64,000 nt of DNA from Propionivibrio hellwigii. Its GTDB lineage: Bacteria > Pseudomonadota > Gammaproteobacteria > Burkholderiales > Rhodocyclaceae. Under the pieces are notes generated by a model. That model saw only the letters and a list, made by a program, of their open reading frames with translations, made no database searches and was not told the origin of the DNA. Location of the stretch: positions 1,364,001-1,428,000 of the forward strand of contig NZ_JBEUWX010000002.1 in assembly GCF_041770905.1 (NCBI RefSeq). Direction: 5' to 3'. The translations under genes and the position numbers were made by a program. Below, piece by piece: positions 8,708-17,974 of this stretch (positions are counted from its first letter, which is position 1; every line of letters starts with the position of its first letter).

Positions 8708-10417
8708 ATGAAAATCTCCCAGAAAACCAGAAGCCTGTTCTGGATCGCGCTGGTCGTCTGCGTTTTGGCGCTGTCCTGGATCGGCCTGGCGCAGTTTTAT
8801 CCCGAAACCAACACGCTGCGCTATCTGCCCGACCGTATTTTCCGGATAGTCAAGATTCTGACGGGCAGCGACCCGATTGGGTCTGCGGTCGAACCGGAAA
8901 ACGTTCCCGTGGCGCTGATTATCGTCAAGATTCTGATCACCATTTTCCTGTTGCGCGCCTTGCTTAAAATCGTAGAAAGCGTATTTCACGAGCAGTACAC
9001 ACAGCTGCGGATCGCTTGCAAGACCGGGCATCTCATCGTGCTTGGCATCGGCAACAGAGGCAGCCGCATCCTCAAAGACTACCAGGCCCAAACCCACCAG
9101 ACCGCCGTTGCCGTCGAACCCAAAAACGACCATGAAAATCTGCCTGCCTTGCGCCGCGACGGCCATGCCATCGTGATCGGCAATGCTTCGGATGCGGAAA
9201 CCCTCAAAACAGCCGGCGCGCTGAAAGCCAAAACCGTGATCTGTTTTGACGAAAACGAACACACCAGCATCCAGGCCGCTGGAATACTGGCGACGCTCGC
9301 GGCAAACAGACGCGCACCGTACCCGCTGCAATGCTTCGTCCATCTGAACAATCCGCGCCTGGTCGAAATTTTTCGTCATCACGCGCAACGGCAGGGCGCC
9401 CGCTCGCTCGATATACGCTTTTTCAATCTGCACAAAATGATTGCGCGCCAATTTTTTCATCACCTGCCCGGCCTGCTGGCAGATACCCTGCATCGCCCGG
9501 ACGCGAACATAGGTTTCCTGCTGTTCGGCTTCGGCCCGTCTGCGCAGGCGTTACTGATTCAGGCGATGCGCGTCTTTCACCTGCTGCCGGGGCAAAGCAG
9601 CCACTGGCATATCTTTGCCGCAAACATTGCGGCCGAGCGCGCACGTTTTCATGATCACTACCCGCAAATTGGGCAGATCACCTCGCTGCAATTCAGTGAA
9701 GACACCGGCTGCTACGCACAACTGCTGCTCCAGGCCACCGCGCATCAGCCAGACGATGCGCAAACTGTCGTCATCTGCGCCGGCGAAGATGAGCGTGCCA
9801 ATTTGCTGGCGGCGGCGGAGCTGCTCAGCGCCTCTGCCACGCAAGACTTTCCAATTTTCCTGCGCAATGCCAGTAGCCAGGCCATGTCGCGCCTGCTCAG
9901 CCAACAGGCCAATACGCGCCTGCATTTCTTTGGGGATGACGACGATTTTTGCAAATATGAGCTGATTACCGGCGCCCGACAGGACGATCTGGCGCGCGCC
10001 ATCCACAATGATTATCTTCGGCAAATCCGCGGGGGCGCTTCGGAAAGCAGCGTTTACCAGACGGCCTGGGATGAACTCTCGGAAGAGGCCAAGGATGCCA
10101 ATCGCGCGCAGGCCGATCACATCATCTACAAACTGTTGCTAACCGGCAGGCCGGAAGCCATCCAGTCTCCCGCCGATCTGCAATTCAATCCCCAGGAAAT
10201 CGAGATGCTGGCGATGGTCGAGCACGAACGTTGGGCCGCCCACCGCTACCTCAACGGCTGGCAATATGGCGAAAAGCGCGACGATATACATAAACGTCAC
10301 CCCTCACTGAGCGCCTGGGAAACCTTGAGCGACGGCGAAAAGCAGAAAGACCGCGACACCATTTTGCGTCTGCCGCAGATACTGCACGCCGTACAAAATA
10401 GGGGGCTGTCAATTTGA
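8708..10417 (+). CDS. Two-TM protein with tandem RCK/TrkA-N-like Rossmann domains and a C-terminal RyR domain
   Basis: A 569-residue protein. Transmembrane helices lie at about residues 9-31 and 76-98; between them there is no potassium selectivity filter (no TxGYG), so it is not an ordinary ion channel. A first Rossmann fold follows with the dinucleotide motif GIGNRGSRI, acidic Val-Glu after strand 2 and ending near residue 215; a second, with LLFGFGPSAQALL, covers about 265-420. The last 77 residues are a RyR (ryanodine-receptor) repeat: EHERWAAHRYLNGWQYG, KRHPSLSAWETL and the KDRDTI end. RyR domains in bacteria are found with nucleotide-binding and immunity modules. It sits 14 bp after the TIR gene and 11 bp before the NinX-like gene, so the three are probably co-transcribed and act together; function is inferred. 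Confidence 0.85.
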   Translation: MKISQKTRSLFWIALVVCVLALSWIGLAQFYPETNTLRYLPDRIFRIVKILTGSDPIGSAVEPENVPVALIIVKILITIFLLRALLKIVESVFHEQYTQLRIACKTGHLIVLGIGNRGSRILKDYQAQTHQTAVAVEPKNDHENLPALRRDGHAIVIGNASDAETLKTAGALKAKTVICFDENEHTSIQAAGILATLAANRRAPYPLQCFVHLNNPRLVEIFRHHAQRQGARSLDIRFFNLHKMIARQFFHHLPGLLADTLHRPDANIGFLLFGFGPSAQALLIQAMRVFHLLPGQSSHWHIFAANIAAERARFHDHYPQIGQITSLQFSEDTGCYAQLLLQATAHQPDDAQTVVICAGEDERANLLAAAELLSASATQDFPIFLRNASSQAMSRLLSQQANTRLHFFGDDDDFCKYELITGARQDDLARAIHNDYLRQIRGGASESSVYQTAWDELSEEAKDANRAQADHIIYKLLLTGRPEAIQSPADLQFNPQEIEMLAMVEHERWAAHRYLNGWQYGEKRDDIHKRHPSLSAWETLSDGEKQKDRDTILRLPQILHAVQNRGLSI

Positions 10418-10428
10418 CGGACTGAGCA

Positions 10429-10803
10429 ATGCGCATCCAGATCAGCGAAGCCGCTCCACGCGTCATGAACTACTTTCTTGCACGCAGCCAGGGCATTCCT
10501 GCCGACATGGCCATTTATGCCATGACCGATTACACCGGCACTCCGGCGCAGGCATCCCCACTGATCGAGACGTTACGAACGCATCACCGGCTGCAAACGC
10601 ACGAAGATACAGAATGCCGCATTGCCAGCGCCCGCATCGAATCGCCGACCTGCCTGCACTATGGAACGACGGTGAATATCGCCGCGCTGCGCTGTTATCT
10701 GACGGTTGTTTACGGAAACTTTCTCGATGTGCCGGAAGCGCTGTTTGCCGACCAGATCAATTACCGGAATCTCTGGTCGACATCCGCCCGTTGCGGAGAA
10801 TAA
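10429..10803 (+). CDS. Small phage NinX/DUF2591-like protein
   Basis: A 124-residue protein starting at the ATG at 10429. Its pattern matches the NinX (DUF2591) family of temperate phages: an N-terminal LARSQGIPADM helix, a short middle with SPLIETLR, and the conserved end YGTTVNIAALRCYLTVVYG followed by VPEAL, equivalent to the family's 'GPTPLIAAMRxYVASKxG ... VPxEL'. The match is by eye and moderate. It lies 11 bp after the RyR-domain gene on the same strand, which makes it the third member of the TIR unit. The function of NinX proteins is unknown even in phages; finding one beside TIR and RyR genes suggests it is either a trigger or an accessory borrowed from phage. Confidence 0.6.
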   Translation: MRIQISEAAPRVMNYFLARSQGIPADMAIYAMTDYTGTPAQASPLIETLRTHHRLQTHEDTECRIASARIESPTCLHYGTTVNIAALRCYLTVVYGNFLDVPEALFADQINYRNLWSTSARCGE

Positions 10804-10882
10804 CCGGGCGCTTTCATGACTTGCATCTTGCATCTTTTCCCGCAAACGTTCATTCTCTCTGCCCTTCAAGGAGGAAAACACC

Positions 10883-12298
10883 ATGCGTATCGGATTTTTC
10901 GGCGCGGCCGGAGAAGTAACCGGCTCCAGCTATCTCGTCGACACAGGAAAAATACGCTTTCTCGTCGATTGCGGCATGTTTCAGGGAGGCGCGCAGGCGC
11001 ATGCGAAGAACATTGCCGCGCTGGACTTCGGCTTCGATGTTCGCCAGATCGATTTTGTTTTGATCACCCATGCACACATCGACCATTCCGGACTGCTGCC
11101 GCGCCTCACCGTACTCGGCTACCGCGGTCCGGTCTATGCCACGCCGGCCTGCGTCGATCTGCTGCAAATTCTGTTGCCCGACAGCGCGCACATTCAGGAA
11201 AAAGAGAGCGAATGGCAGCTCCGCCACCAGCACCGCAAGGACAGGGGCGTGCGAATGCGCGTCACACCGCCGCTGTATACGGTTGCACAGGCCGGCAGCG
11301 CGCTGGAACTCCTTAAAGGCATCCCGTTGGGTGAATGGTTGCAACCGGCCGAAGGAATCCGTATCCGCTTCCACGAGGCGGGGCATATTCTCGGCTCAGC
11401 ATGGATCGAAGCAATCATCAATCACGGCGGCAGGCAGCGCCGGATCATTTTTTCGGGCGACCTTGGCGTTTTCGATCGGCCGGTGCTGCGCGACCCGGAA
11501 ATGCCAACAGGCGAAGCCGACGCGCTGCTCATCGAATCAACCTACGGCAACCGCGAACACCGTTCGCTGGAAAGCACCGAAGAAGAAATCGTCACCGCCT
11601 TTGAGCGCACCCGCGCACAGGGTGGCAACCTCATCATTCCCGCCTTTGCCGTTGGCCGCACCCAGGAAGTCATCTACATCCTCGCCGACCTTGTCCGTCG
11701 CCGGCGCCTCCAGCCGCTAAAAATCTATGTCGACTCGCCGATGGCCAACACCGCCACGCACATCACGCTGTCGCATCCCGAACTGCTCGATACGCAAACG
11801 CGGGATCTGCTCGATTGGGTACGCGCACATCCGGACCAATTCACGGTTGAGTTCGTCGGTGACGCCAACCAGTCACGTGCGCTCAACGACGTCAAAAGCG
11901 GCGCGGTCATCATCTCGGCCAGCGGCATGTGCGAAGCCGGCCGGATCAAATACCACCTGCGCGAAAACCTGCCGCGCAGTGAATGCACTGTGATGATCAC
12001 CGGCTTCCAGGCATTCGGAACACTGGGACGCCGCCTGGTCGACGGAGCCAGAAAAGTGACCATTTTCGGCCAGACCGTACCTGTCAGAGCCAAGATCTAC
12101 ACCGTCGGCGGTCTTTCCGCCCATGCCGACCAACCGACTCTGCTCCATTGGTTAAGCGGCTTCCGGCTGCCGCCGAAACAAATATTCACGGTTCACGGCG
12201 AAGCCTCGGCACAGGAGGCCTTCGTCGAAGCCATCAAGGAAAAACTGGGCTGGAATGCCATACACTCGCCCAGACGCGGCGAATTTTTTGAGTTGTGA
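10883..12298 (+). CDS. Metallo-beta-lactamase / beta-CASP ribonuclease (CPSF73-like)
   Basis: A 471-residue beta-CASP nuclease with a strong ribosome-binding site (AAGGAGG) 8 nt before the ATG. It has the zinc-binding motif HAHIDH (His63-His68), the MBL motifs GHILGSAWIE and SGDLG, the beta-CASP Asp/Glu and STYGNREH region, SGMCEAGRI, and the C-terminal SAHAD and TVHGE motifs. This family cleaves RNA in archaea and bacteria and is common on proteobacterial chromosomes, often as a putative mRNA exonuclease. It is 79 bp after the NinX-like gene and has its own strong translation signal, so it may belong to the TIR unit or simply be next to it. No C-terminal extension or fusion is seen. Confidence 0.9.
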   Translation: MRIGFFGAAGEVTGSSYLVDTGKIRFLVDCGMFQGGAQAHAKNIAALDFGFDVRQIDFVLITHAHIDHSGLLPRLTVLGYRGPVYATPACVDLLQILLPDSAHIQEKESEWQLRHQHRKDRGVRMRVTPPLYTVAQAGSALELLKGIPLGEWLQPAEGIRIRFHEAGHILGSAWIEAIINHGGRQRRIIFSGDLGVFDRPVLRDPEMPTGEADALLIESTYGNREHRSLESTEEEIVTAFERTRAQGGNLIIPAFAVGRTQEVIYILADLVRRRRLQPLKIYVDSPMANTATHITLSHPELLDTQTRDLLDWVRAHPDQFTVEFVGDANQSRALNDVKSGAVIISASGMCEAGRIKYHLRENLPRSECTVMITGFQAFGTLGRRLVDGARKVTIFGQTVPVRAKIYTVGGLSAHADQPTLLHWLSGFRLPPKQIFTVHGEASAQEAFVEAIKEKLGWNAIHSPRRGEFFEL

Positions 12299-12484
12299 TG
12301 TCTCAGGCGGACAACGCAAGGCTTGCCGACCCGCTGATTTCGGCGTGCGCATTATGGACGCCCCGACTAGTCCGATCACCGGCCGCGCCTATCCACGGGC
12401 ACTGCGCGCCAGACAAACGCTGCCGGTACCGCACAACGCCCGGCTGGACATGCGCGACGGATACGGGCGCCAAGGCGTATTCGC

Positions 12485-12490
12485 TATAAT
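12485..12490 (+). promoter_or_regulatory. Candidate -10 box for valS
   Basis: An exact TATAAT lies 71 bp before the valS start codon in a 262-bp gap after the beta-CASP gene. No good -35 hexamer stands at 16-18 bp upstream, so the promoter would be weak or activator-dependent. Confidence 0.4.
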
Positions 12491-12560
12491 GGCGCGCCTA
12501 CTTGGGCGAGGCTGGTCTTGCCCATCATTTTTCCCTCCACCCCACTGATTCTTGTGCACC

Positions 12561-15386
12561 ATGGAACTTGCCAAAAGCTTTGACCCCGCCGATATTGAAC
12601 GCCGCCGTTACCCTGAATGGGAAGAAAACGGCTATTTCAAGGCCGGCTTCGACCCCAATAAAAAGGACGCTTTCTGCATTCTGCTGCCGCCGCCCAATGT
12701 CACCGGCACGCTGCACATGGGGCACGGTTTTAACCAGTCAATCATGGATGCGCTAACGCGCTACCACCGTATGCGCGGCGATAACACGCTCTGGCAACCG
12801 GGCACCGATCATGCCGGCATTGCCACGCAAATCGTCGTCGAACGCCAGCTGGATGCGCAAGGAATCTCGCGCCACGATCTGGGGCGCGAAAAATTTCTTG
12901 AAAAAGTCTGGGAATGGAAAAACTATTCGGGCGGCACGATCACACGCCAGATGCGTCGGCTCGGCACCTCGCCAGACTGGTCGCGCGAACGCTTTACGAT
13001 GGATGCCGGTTTATCGAAAACCGTCACCGAGACCTTTGTCCGTCTGTATAACGAAGGCCTGATTTATCGCGGCAAACGCCTCGTCAATTGGGATCCCGTC
13101 CTCCATACCGCCGTCTCCGACCTCGAAGTCATCAACGAGGAAGAGGACGGTTTTATGTGGCATATCCGCTACCCGCTGGCCGACGGCTCCGGCGACCTGA
13201 CGGTCGCCACCACACGTCCCGAAACCATGCTCGGCGACACCGCCATCATGGTGCATCCGGAAGATGAGCGTTACCGCGACCTGATCGGTAAACTGGCCAA
13301 ATTGCCGTTGACCGGACGCGAAATTCCGATCATTGCCGACGAGTACGTCGACCGCGAATTCGGCACCGGCTGCGTCAAGGTCACGCCGGCGCACGATTTC
13401 AACGACTACGCCGTCGGTTTGCGCCACCATCTGCCGATGATTTCGGTGCTGACGCTTGACGCAAAAATCAACGACAATGCGCCGGAAAAATATCGCGGTA
13501 TGGATCGCTTCGACGCGCGTGCCGCCGTCGTGGCTGACCTGACGGCGCTCGGCCTGCTGGTCAAGACCGACAAGCATAAGCTCAAGGTGCCGCGCGGCGA
13601 CCGGACCGGCGTCATCATCGAACCGATGCTGACCGATCAATGGTTCGTCGCCATGAGCAAGCCCGGTCCGGACGGCACCAGTATCGTCAGCAAGGCGCTG
13701 GAAGCCGTTGCTTCCGGAGAAATCCGTTTCGTGCCGGAAAACTGGGTCAATACCTACAATCAGTGGCTGAACAATATCCAGGACTGGTGCATTTCGCGGC
13801 AATTGTGGTGGGGGCACCAAATTCCTGCCTGGTACGACGATGCCGGCCGCTGCTATGTCGCGCATGATGAAGCGGAAGCACGCGCGCAGGCTGCCGCCCA
13901 AGGCTACCACGGTGAGCTGACGCGCGATCCGGACGTGCTCGACACCTGGTACTCATCGGCGCTCTGGCCGTTCTCAACACTCGACTGGACGCCGGAATAC
14001 CCCGCGAAATCCAATCCGGCGCTTGACCTCTACCTGCCCTCTTCAGTGCTCGTCACCGGCTTCGACATCATTTTCTTCTGGGTTGCCCGCATGGTGATGA
14101 TGACCAAGCACATCACCGGCAAAATCCCCTTCCGGCACGTTTATGTGCACGGCCTCATCCGCGACGCGGAAGGCCAGAAAATGAGCAAATCAAAAGGCAA
14201 TGTGCTCGACCCGATCGACCTGATTGACGGCATCCGCCTGGAAGACCTGGTGGCCAAGCGCACGACCGGCCTGATGAACCCGAAACAAGCCAGTGGAATC
14301 GAAAAGAAAACGCGCAAAGAGTACCCTGACGGCATTGCCGCATTCGGCACGGACGCCCTGCGCTTTACTTTCCTTTCGCTCGCCAGCCCGGGCCGCGACA
14401 TCAAGTTCGATTTATCCCGCTGCGAGGGATACCGCAATTTCTGCAACAAGCTATGGAATGCCGCGCGTTTCGTGCTGATGAATGTCGAAGGGCATGAGCT
14501 TGCGCCCGGCGGCAACACCGACCTTTCTTTCGCCGACCGCTGGATCATCAGCCGTCTGCAACGCACCGAGGCCGAAATCACTCAACATTTCGCCGATTAC
14601 CGCTTCGACCTGCTGGCGCGCGCCATCTATGAGTTCGTCTGGGACGAGTTCTGTGACTGGTATCTCGAACTGGCCAAGGTGCAGCTCCAGCAGGGAACAG
14701 TTGCGCAGCAACAAGCCACACGCCGGACGCTGGTGGATGTGCTGGAAGCCATCCTGCGGCTTGCGCACCCGCTGATTCCTTTCATTACCGAGGAACTCTG
14801 GCAGGCCGTCGCACCGCTGGCCGGCAAAAAAACGCAGGACTCGATCATGCTGGCCGCCTATCCGGAAGCCGACCCGACGCACATCGACGCCGACAGTGAA
14901 GCACGCGTCCAACGTCTGAAAGAAACGGTCTACGCCTGTCGCAACCTGCGCGGAGAAATGGGCATTTCCCCTGCGCAGAAAGTTCCGCTCACGGCGAGCG
15001 GCGATGCGGCCGCATGCGCCGAAATAATGGGCTATGCCCCTTACCTGAAGGCACTCGCCAAGCTTTCCGAAGTTGAAACTGTCGATGCAAACGCCTTCGA
15101 TACCGTTGTCGATCAGGGCAATACGCCGGTTGCCGTCACCGGCGCGACGCGCCTGACGCTCAAGGTTGAAATCGACCTGGCCGCCGAGCGCGAGCGCCTG
15201 TCCAAGGAAATCACCCGCCTGGAAGGCGAAGTCGCCAAAGCGCAAGCCAAACTCGCCAACCAGAGCTTCATCGCGCGCGCACCAGCGCACATCGTCGAAC
15301 AGGAGAAAAAGCGCTTGGCCGACTTTGCGACAACGCTGGAAAAACTACGGCCCCAATTCGCTCGGTTGGAGAAAACGGACGGTTGA
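12561..15386 (+). CDS. valS: Valine--tRNA ligase
   Basis: A class I aminoacyl-tRNA synthetase of 941 residues that charges tRNA-Val. The HIGH box reads LHMGHG, the KMSKS box GQKMSKSKGNVLDP, and a CP1 editing domain is present (TTRPETMLGDTA, GTGCVKVTPAHDFND). The anticodon-binding domain and the C-terminal coiled-coil arm (AAERERLSKEITRLEGEV) are complete. The ATG at 12561 (MELAKSFDP) is preferred to a TTG three codons upstream because family members begin close to this point. The gene is a full-length house-keeping copy and the strongest indication that the flanking DNA is chromosomal. Confidence 0.97.
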   Translation: MELAKSFDPADIERRRYPEWEENGYFKAGFDPNKKDAFCILLPPPNVTGTLHMGHGFNQSIMDALTRYHRMRGDNTLWQPGTDHAGIATQIVVERQLDAQGISRHDLGREKFLEKVWEWKNYSGGTITRQMRRLGTSPDWSRERFTMDAGLSKTVTETFVRLYNEGLIYRGKRLVNWDPVLHTAVSDLEVINEEEDGFMWHIRYPLADGSGDLTVATTRPETMLGDTAIMVHPEDERYRDLIGKLAKLPLTGREIPIIADEYVDREFGTGCVKVTPAHDFNDYAVGLRHHLPMISVLTLDAKINDNAPEKYRGMDRFDARAAVVADLTALGLLVKTDKHKLKVPRGDRTGVIIEPMLTDQWFVAMSKPGPDGTSIVSKALEAVASGEIRFVPENWVNTYNQWLNNIQDWCISRQLWWGHQIPAWYDDAGRCYVAHDEAEARAQAAAQGYHGELTRDPDVLDTWYSSALWPFSTLDWTPEYPAKSNPALDLYLPSSVLVTGFDIIFFWVARMVMMTKHITGKIPFRHVYVHGLIRDAEGQKMSKSKGNVLDPIDLIDGIRLEDLVAKRTTGLMNPKQASGIEKKTRKEYPDGIAAFGTDALRFTFLSLASPGRDIKFDLSRCEGYRNFCNKLWNAARFVLMNVEGHELAPGGNTDLSFADRWIISRLQRTEAEITQHFADYRFDLLARAIYEFVWDEFCDWYLELAKVQLQQGTVAQQQATRRTLVDVLEAILRLAHPLIPFITEELWQAVAPLAGKKTQDSIMLAAYPEADPTHIDADSEARVQRLKETVYACRNLRGEMGISPAQKVPLTASGDAAACAEIMGYAPYLKALAKLSEVETVDANAFDTVVDQGNTPVAVTGATRLTLKVEIDLAAERERLSKEITRLEGEVAKAQAKLANQSFIARAPAHIVEQEKKRLADFATTLEKLRPQFARLEKTDG

Positions 15387-15559
15387 AGCGCCCGTCGGTC
15401 TCAGCGCGCCATGACGCTTACAGACACGCATCGGCCGATCTGGCACAAAGTGATACAACGGGGCCAGCCGATGCAGCGTCTCTCCGGAGGCTGCATCTCC
15501 CGCCGGCGCCTTGCACGGTACACGCATCTTGGACACAGTCTCACGTCAACCAGGAGCAA

Positions 15560-16057
15560 ATGCACATGAAAAACAAACAAACGCATCCAGAAATGCCCCC
15601 GGAGGAGATTCCCGGCGGCACAGGTACAGGTACAGGGCCTACGGAAATGGCGCTGGAAAAAAGGCGGAAAATCTATACGAACGCAACGACCTTACTCAAA
15701 ACCGCACCTATTGCCGGAATCGCATGGGGAATTTATTTTACCTATCATTTTTTATCTGGTGCGCATAATACTGAATTGTCCATTGAGAACTTCATGCGGG
15801 ATGAAATACTGGTATTTATTATTGCAGCATTTATCTGTCGAATCATATTGATCGCATTTCTTTTTCTTTATCCCAGATTTTCCATCATTTCAAAACCCAA
15901 GGGCTTCATAGCAAGGCTTAACGAGCCGGGTTTTATCCAGGATCTTACAAAAGCCGAAGGCTATATCCTATTCATTGAAATATCTATTAGTTGCCTGTTT
16001 GCAGTTTTCTTTTTCTGCTTTATCTCAGCCCTGGCCGCTTTTATAGTTTTCAGATAA
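15560..16057 (+). CDS. Hypothetical membrane protein, four predicted helices or fewer
   Basis: The ATG at 15560 is chosen because CAGGAG lies 6-7 nt upstream; a longer frame reaches back to 15383 but overlaps valS and lacks a site. The 165-residue protein begins with a polar, Gly/Pro/Thr-rich tail (residues 1-40) followed by three hydrophobic segments, about 47-66, 84-106 and 142-164 (LFIEISISCLFAVFFFCFI). No family is recognised. Its AT content is higher than that of valS. It is followed by two more small membrane-protein genes, the first broken by an IS, so it may form a small unit with them. Confidence 0.6.
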   Translation: MHMKNKQTHPEMPPEEIPGGTGTGTGPTEMALEKRRKIYTNATTLLKTAPIAGIAWGIYFTYHFLSGAHNTELSIENFMRDEILVFIIAAFICRIILIAFLFLYPRFSIISKPKGFIARLNEPGFIQDLTKAEGYILFIEISISCLFAVFFFCFISALAAFIVFR

Positions 16058-16144
16058 AACAAGACATACTCCTATTCCTGCAATACTCACCTAAAAAGGA
16101 GGCGTCGATGAGTTCTAACAATGATGAAAAGCTGAACCAGCTAA

Positions 16145-17850
16145 CCCGCATTTCTCACACTCTCACGGTTCGGCCCCCGTTGGCGCGGTTTTTTCCTTCA
16201 CGCGTCGCCGTGACCGCGAGGATTCAGGCCCGCGAGCGGCCAATGGAGTGCAGGCGGGTGAGGTTCTGCGAGCGGTCAGGTGCGTTGAGGGGGCAAGCGG
16301 CGCTGTTTGGGCATGAGACCGCCTCGCGCGAACGGGAGCGCGATCGGATCAGCAGGGCCACGGTGGCGTGGCGGATCAGCCGGGGGCGAGTCTGGCCTGG
16401 GCCAGGCGCCAGGTGGTCTGGAACGGATGACTGCTGGCCATGCTGACATGGATGCGGCGCACGCTGATCTTGACCCGTGCGCCGATCTTGAGCAGTTTCA
16501 GGCGCAGGCTCTCGCAGGTGGCCTCGGCCAGTTCGGTGCCAGCCAGCCCGATGCGGCGCAGCGCTTCGAGCATGACGTAGGCGAAGGAGGCGAACCACAG
16601 CCGCAGCTGATTGGCCCGCATCGTCGCCGTTGAGGTGCGATCGGCGAACAGGTGTAGCTGGCACTCCTTGATGCGGTTCTCCATTTCGCCTCGGGCGCAG
16701 TACAGCGCCTCGTACAGTTCGCGTGCCGGCCAGCGCTGAGCGTCCAGGCTGGTGACGATGAAGCGCGGATTGGCCTTGCCCGGCAGCTGCTCGGCCTTGC
16801 CGACGACCCGCCGGGCGCACGACCAGCTGTCAAGGGTGCGGTAGGTGAAGTCGCGAAACCGCCGTGCGGGCTTGCCGGTCTGGGTGCATTCGGCCTGCGC
16901 CTGGCTCATCTCGGTTTCGATCTGGGCCTTGAGCCGGTCGTTCTTGGCCAGCCCGAAGACGAAGTCGATGTGCGTCTGCTCGCACCAACTCATCAAGGCA
17001 TCGCGCGCAAAGCCCGAGTCGGCACGCAGCACGATGCGCACCTCCGGCCAGTGGCGGCGGATCTGGGTGACGATGCGTTCGAGTTCATCGATGCTGCCCG
17101 CCGAGGCATCCGTGTTGGCCCGGCGCAGCTTGGCGGCGAGCAGATGTCGGCCGCAGAAGATGTACAGCGGCAGGTAGCAGTAGCCGCCGTAGTAACCATG
17201 GAAGAAACGCCCTTCCTGCTGGCCGTGCAGCGGGTCGTCGGTGGCGTCCAGATCGAGGATGATCTCGTCAGGTGCCTGCTCGTGCGCCTCAATGAAGCAC
17301 GCGACGAACAGCGACTCGAAGGCCGCCGGATCGTGAGCGATCTTGTGATAGCGCGAACCGTCCTTGGTGTCGGGGGCATGTTCGAGCCGGTTCAAGGTCG
17401 ACTTGCCCGCCAGCGGCTCGCAGCCCTTGCGCCGAGCGCTGAGCTTACCGGCCAGCGTGGCCAGTACCGGGTCACGGCGCAATTGATCGTGATCGTTCAG
17501 GTCCTCGTAGCCCAGCGCGATCCCCACGATCCGTTGCATCACCAACGTGTGCACCGTGTGTTCGATCAGCTCCGGATCGCGCCCATCCTCGAAGCAGGCC
17601 GCCACCCGTTCGGTCAGCCGCAAGGTGCGATCGACCTCGCGCAGCAACAGCGCGCCCGCATCCGAACTGATCTGCCCTCCGTCGAAATCCACCGCCACCT
17701 GGCGGCCATCAATACGCTTCGCGCATGGGCTGACTACGGTACACTGTGTCGGCATCGCGGCTTCCTCAGAGATATGGTTAAGTCGTTCTCGCAAAAAAAC
17801 TTTCTCATATCTCCGGCCGCGATGCACCTTCTATCTGTGAGAAATGCGGG
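16145..17850 (-). mobile_element. IS1380-family insertion sequence, 1,706 bp, with 4-bp target duplication
   Basis: The ends are inverted repeats CCCGCATTTCTCACA (16145-16159) and its complement (17836-17850). The 4-bp CTAA is present on both sides (16141-16144 and 17851-17854), the length expected for IS1380-family target duplications. One intact transposase gene lies inside on the minus strand. The perfect inner repeat and intact target duplication suggest a recent insertion. It interrupts a small membrane-protein gene. Confidence 0.93.
16376..17755 (-). CDS. IS1380-family DDE transposase
   Basis: A 459-residue transposase starting at the ATG at 17755, which has GAGGAAG 6 nt upstream (a longer frame to 17827 overlaps the IS end region and is not needed). 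It has the N-terminal region with VDFDGGQISSDAGALLLREVD, the first catalytic Asp in IILDLDATDDPLHG, the second in IVLRADSGFARDAL, and the Glu in CARGEMENRIKECQLHLFAD, a typical order for IS1380 transposases (DDE). No frameshift is seen, so it may be active. GC content is higher than in the interrupted gene around it. Confidence 0.93.
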   Translation of the reverse strand: MPTQCTVVSPCAKRIDGRQVAVDFDGGQISSDAGALLLREVDRTLRLTERVAACFEDGRDPELIEHTVHTLVMQRIVGIALGYEDLNDHDQLRRDPVLATLAGKLSARRKGCEPLAGKSTLNRLEHAPDTKDGSRYHKIAHDPAAFESLFVACFIEAHEQAPDEIILDLDATDDPLHGQQEGRFFHGYYGGYCYLPLYIFCGRHLLAAKLRRANTDASAGSIDELERIVTQIRRHWPEVRIVLRADSGFARDALMSWCEQTHIDFVFGLAKNDRLKAQIETEMSQAQAECTQTGKPARRFRDFTYRTLDSWSCARRVVGKAEQLPGKANPRFIVTSLDAQRWPARELYEALYCARGEMENRIKECQLHLFADRTSTATMRANQLRLWFASFAYVMLEALRRIGLAGTELAEATCESLRLKLLKIGARVKISVRRIHVSMASSHPFQTTWRLAQARLAPG

Positions 17851-17974
17851 CTAATCGAAAGGGATAAAAGAGCGAAAAAAATCCTTTTTATCGGGTATAT
17901 AGTTATCAATATATTTATGCTGCTTGTTGGCGCATATTCCCTCTTCACATTTATCGAACTAATTGTAGGGAATT

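Noticed and set aside
8540..9493. 317-residue minus-strand frame over the TIR/RyR genes
   Set aside because: It straddles the junction of two plus-strand genes that have recognisable domains throughout; no motif in the antisense frame.
8708..10417. Potassium channel (TrkA/Kch type)
   Set aside because: No selectivity filter or pore loop between the two helices.
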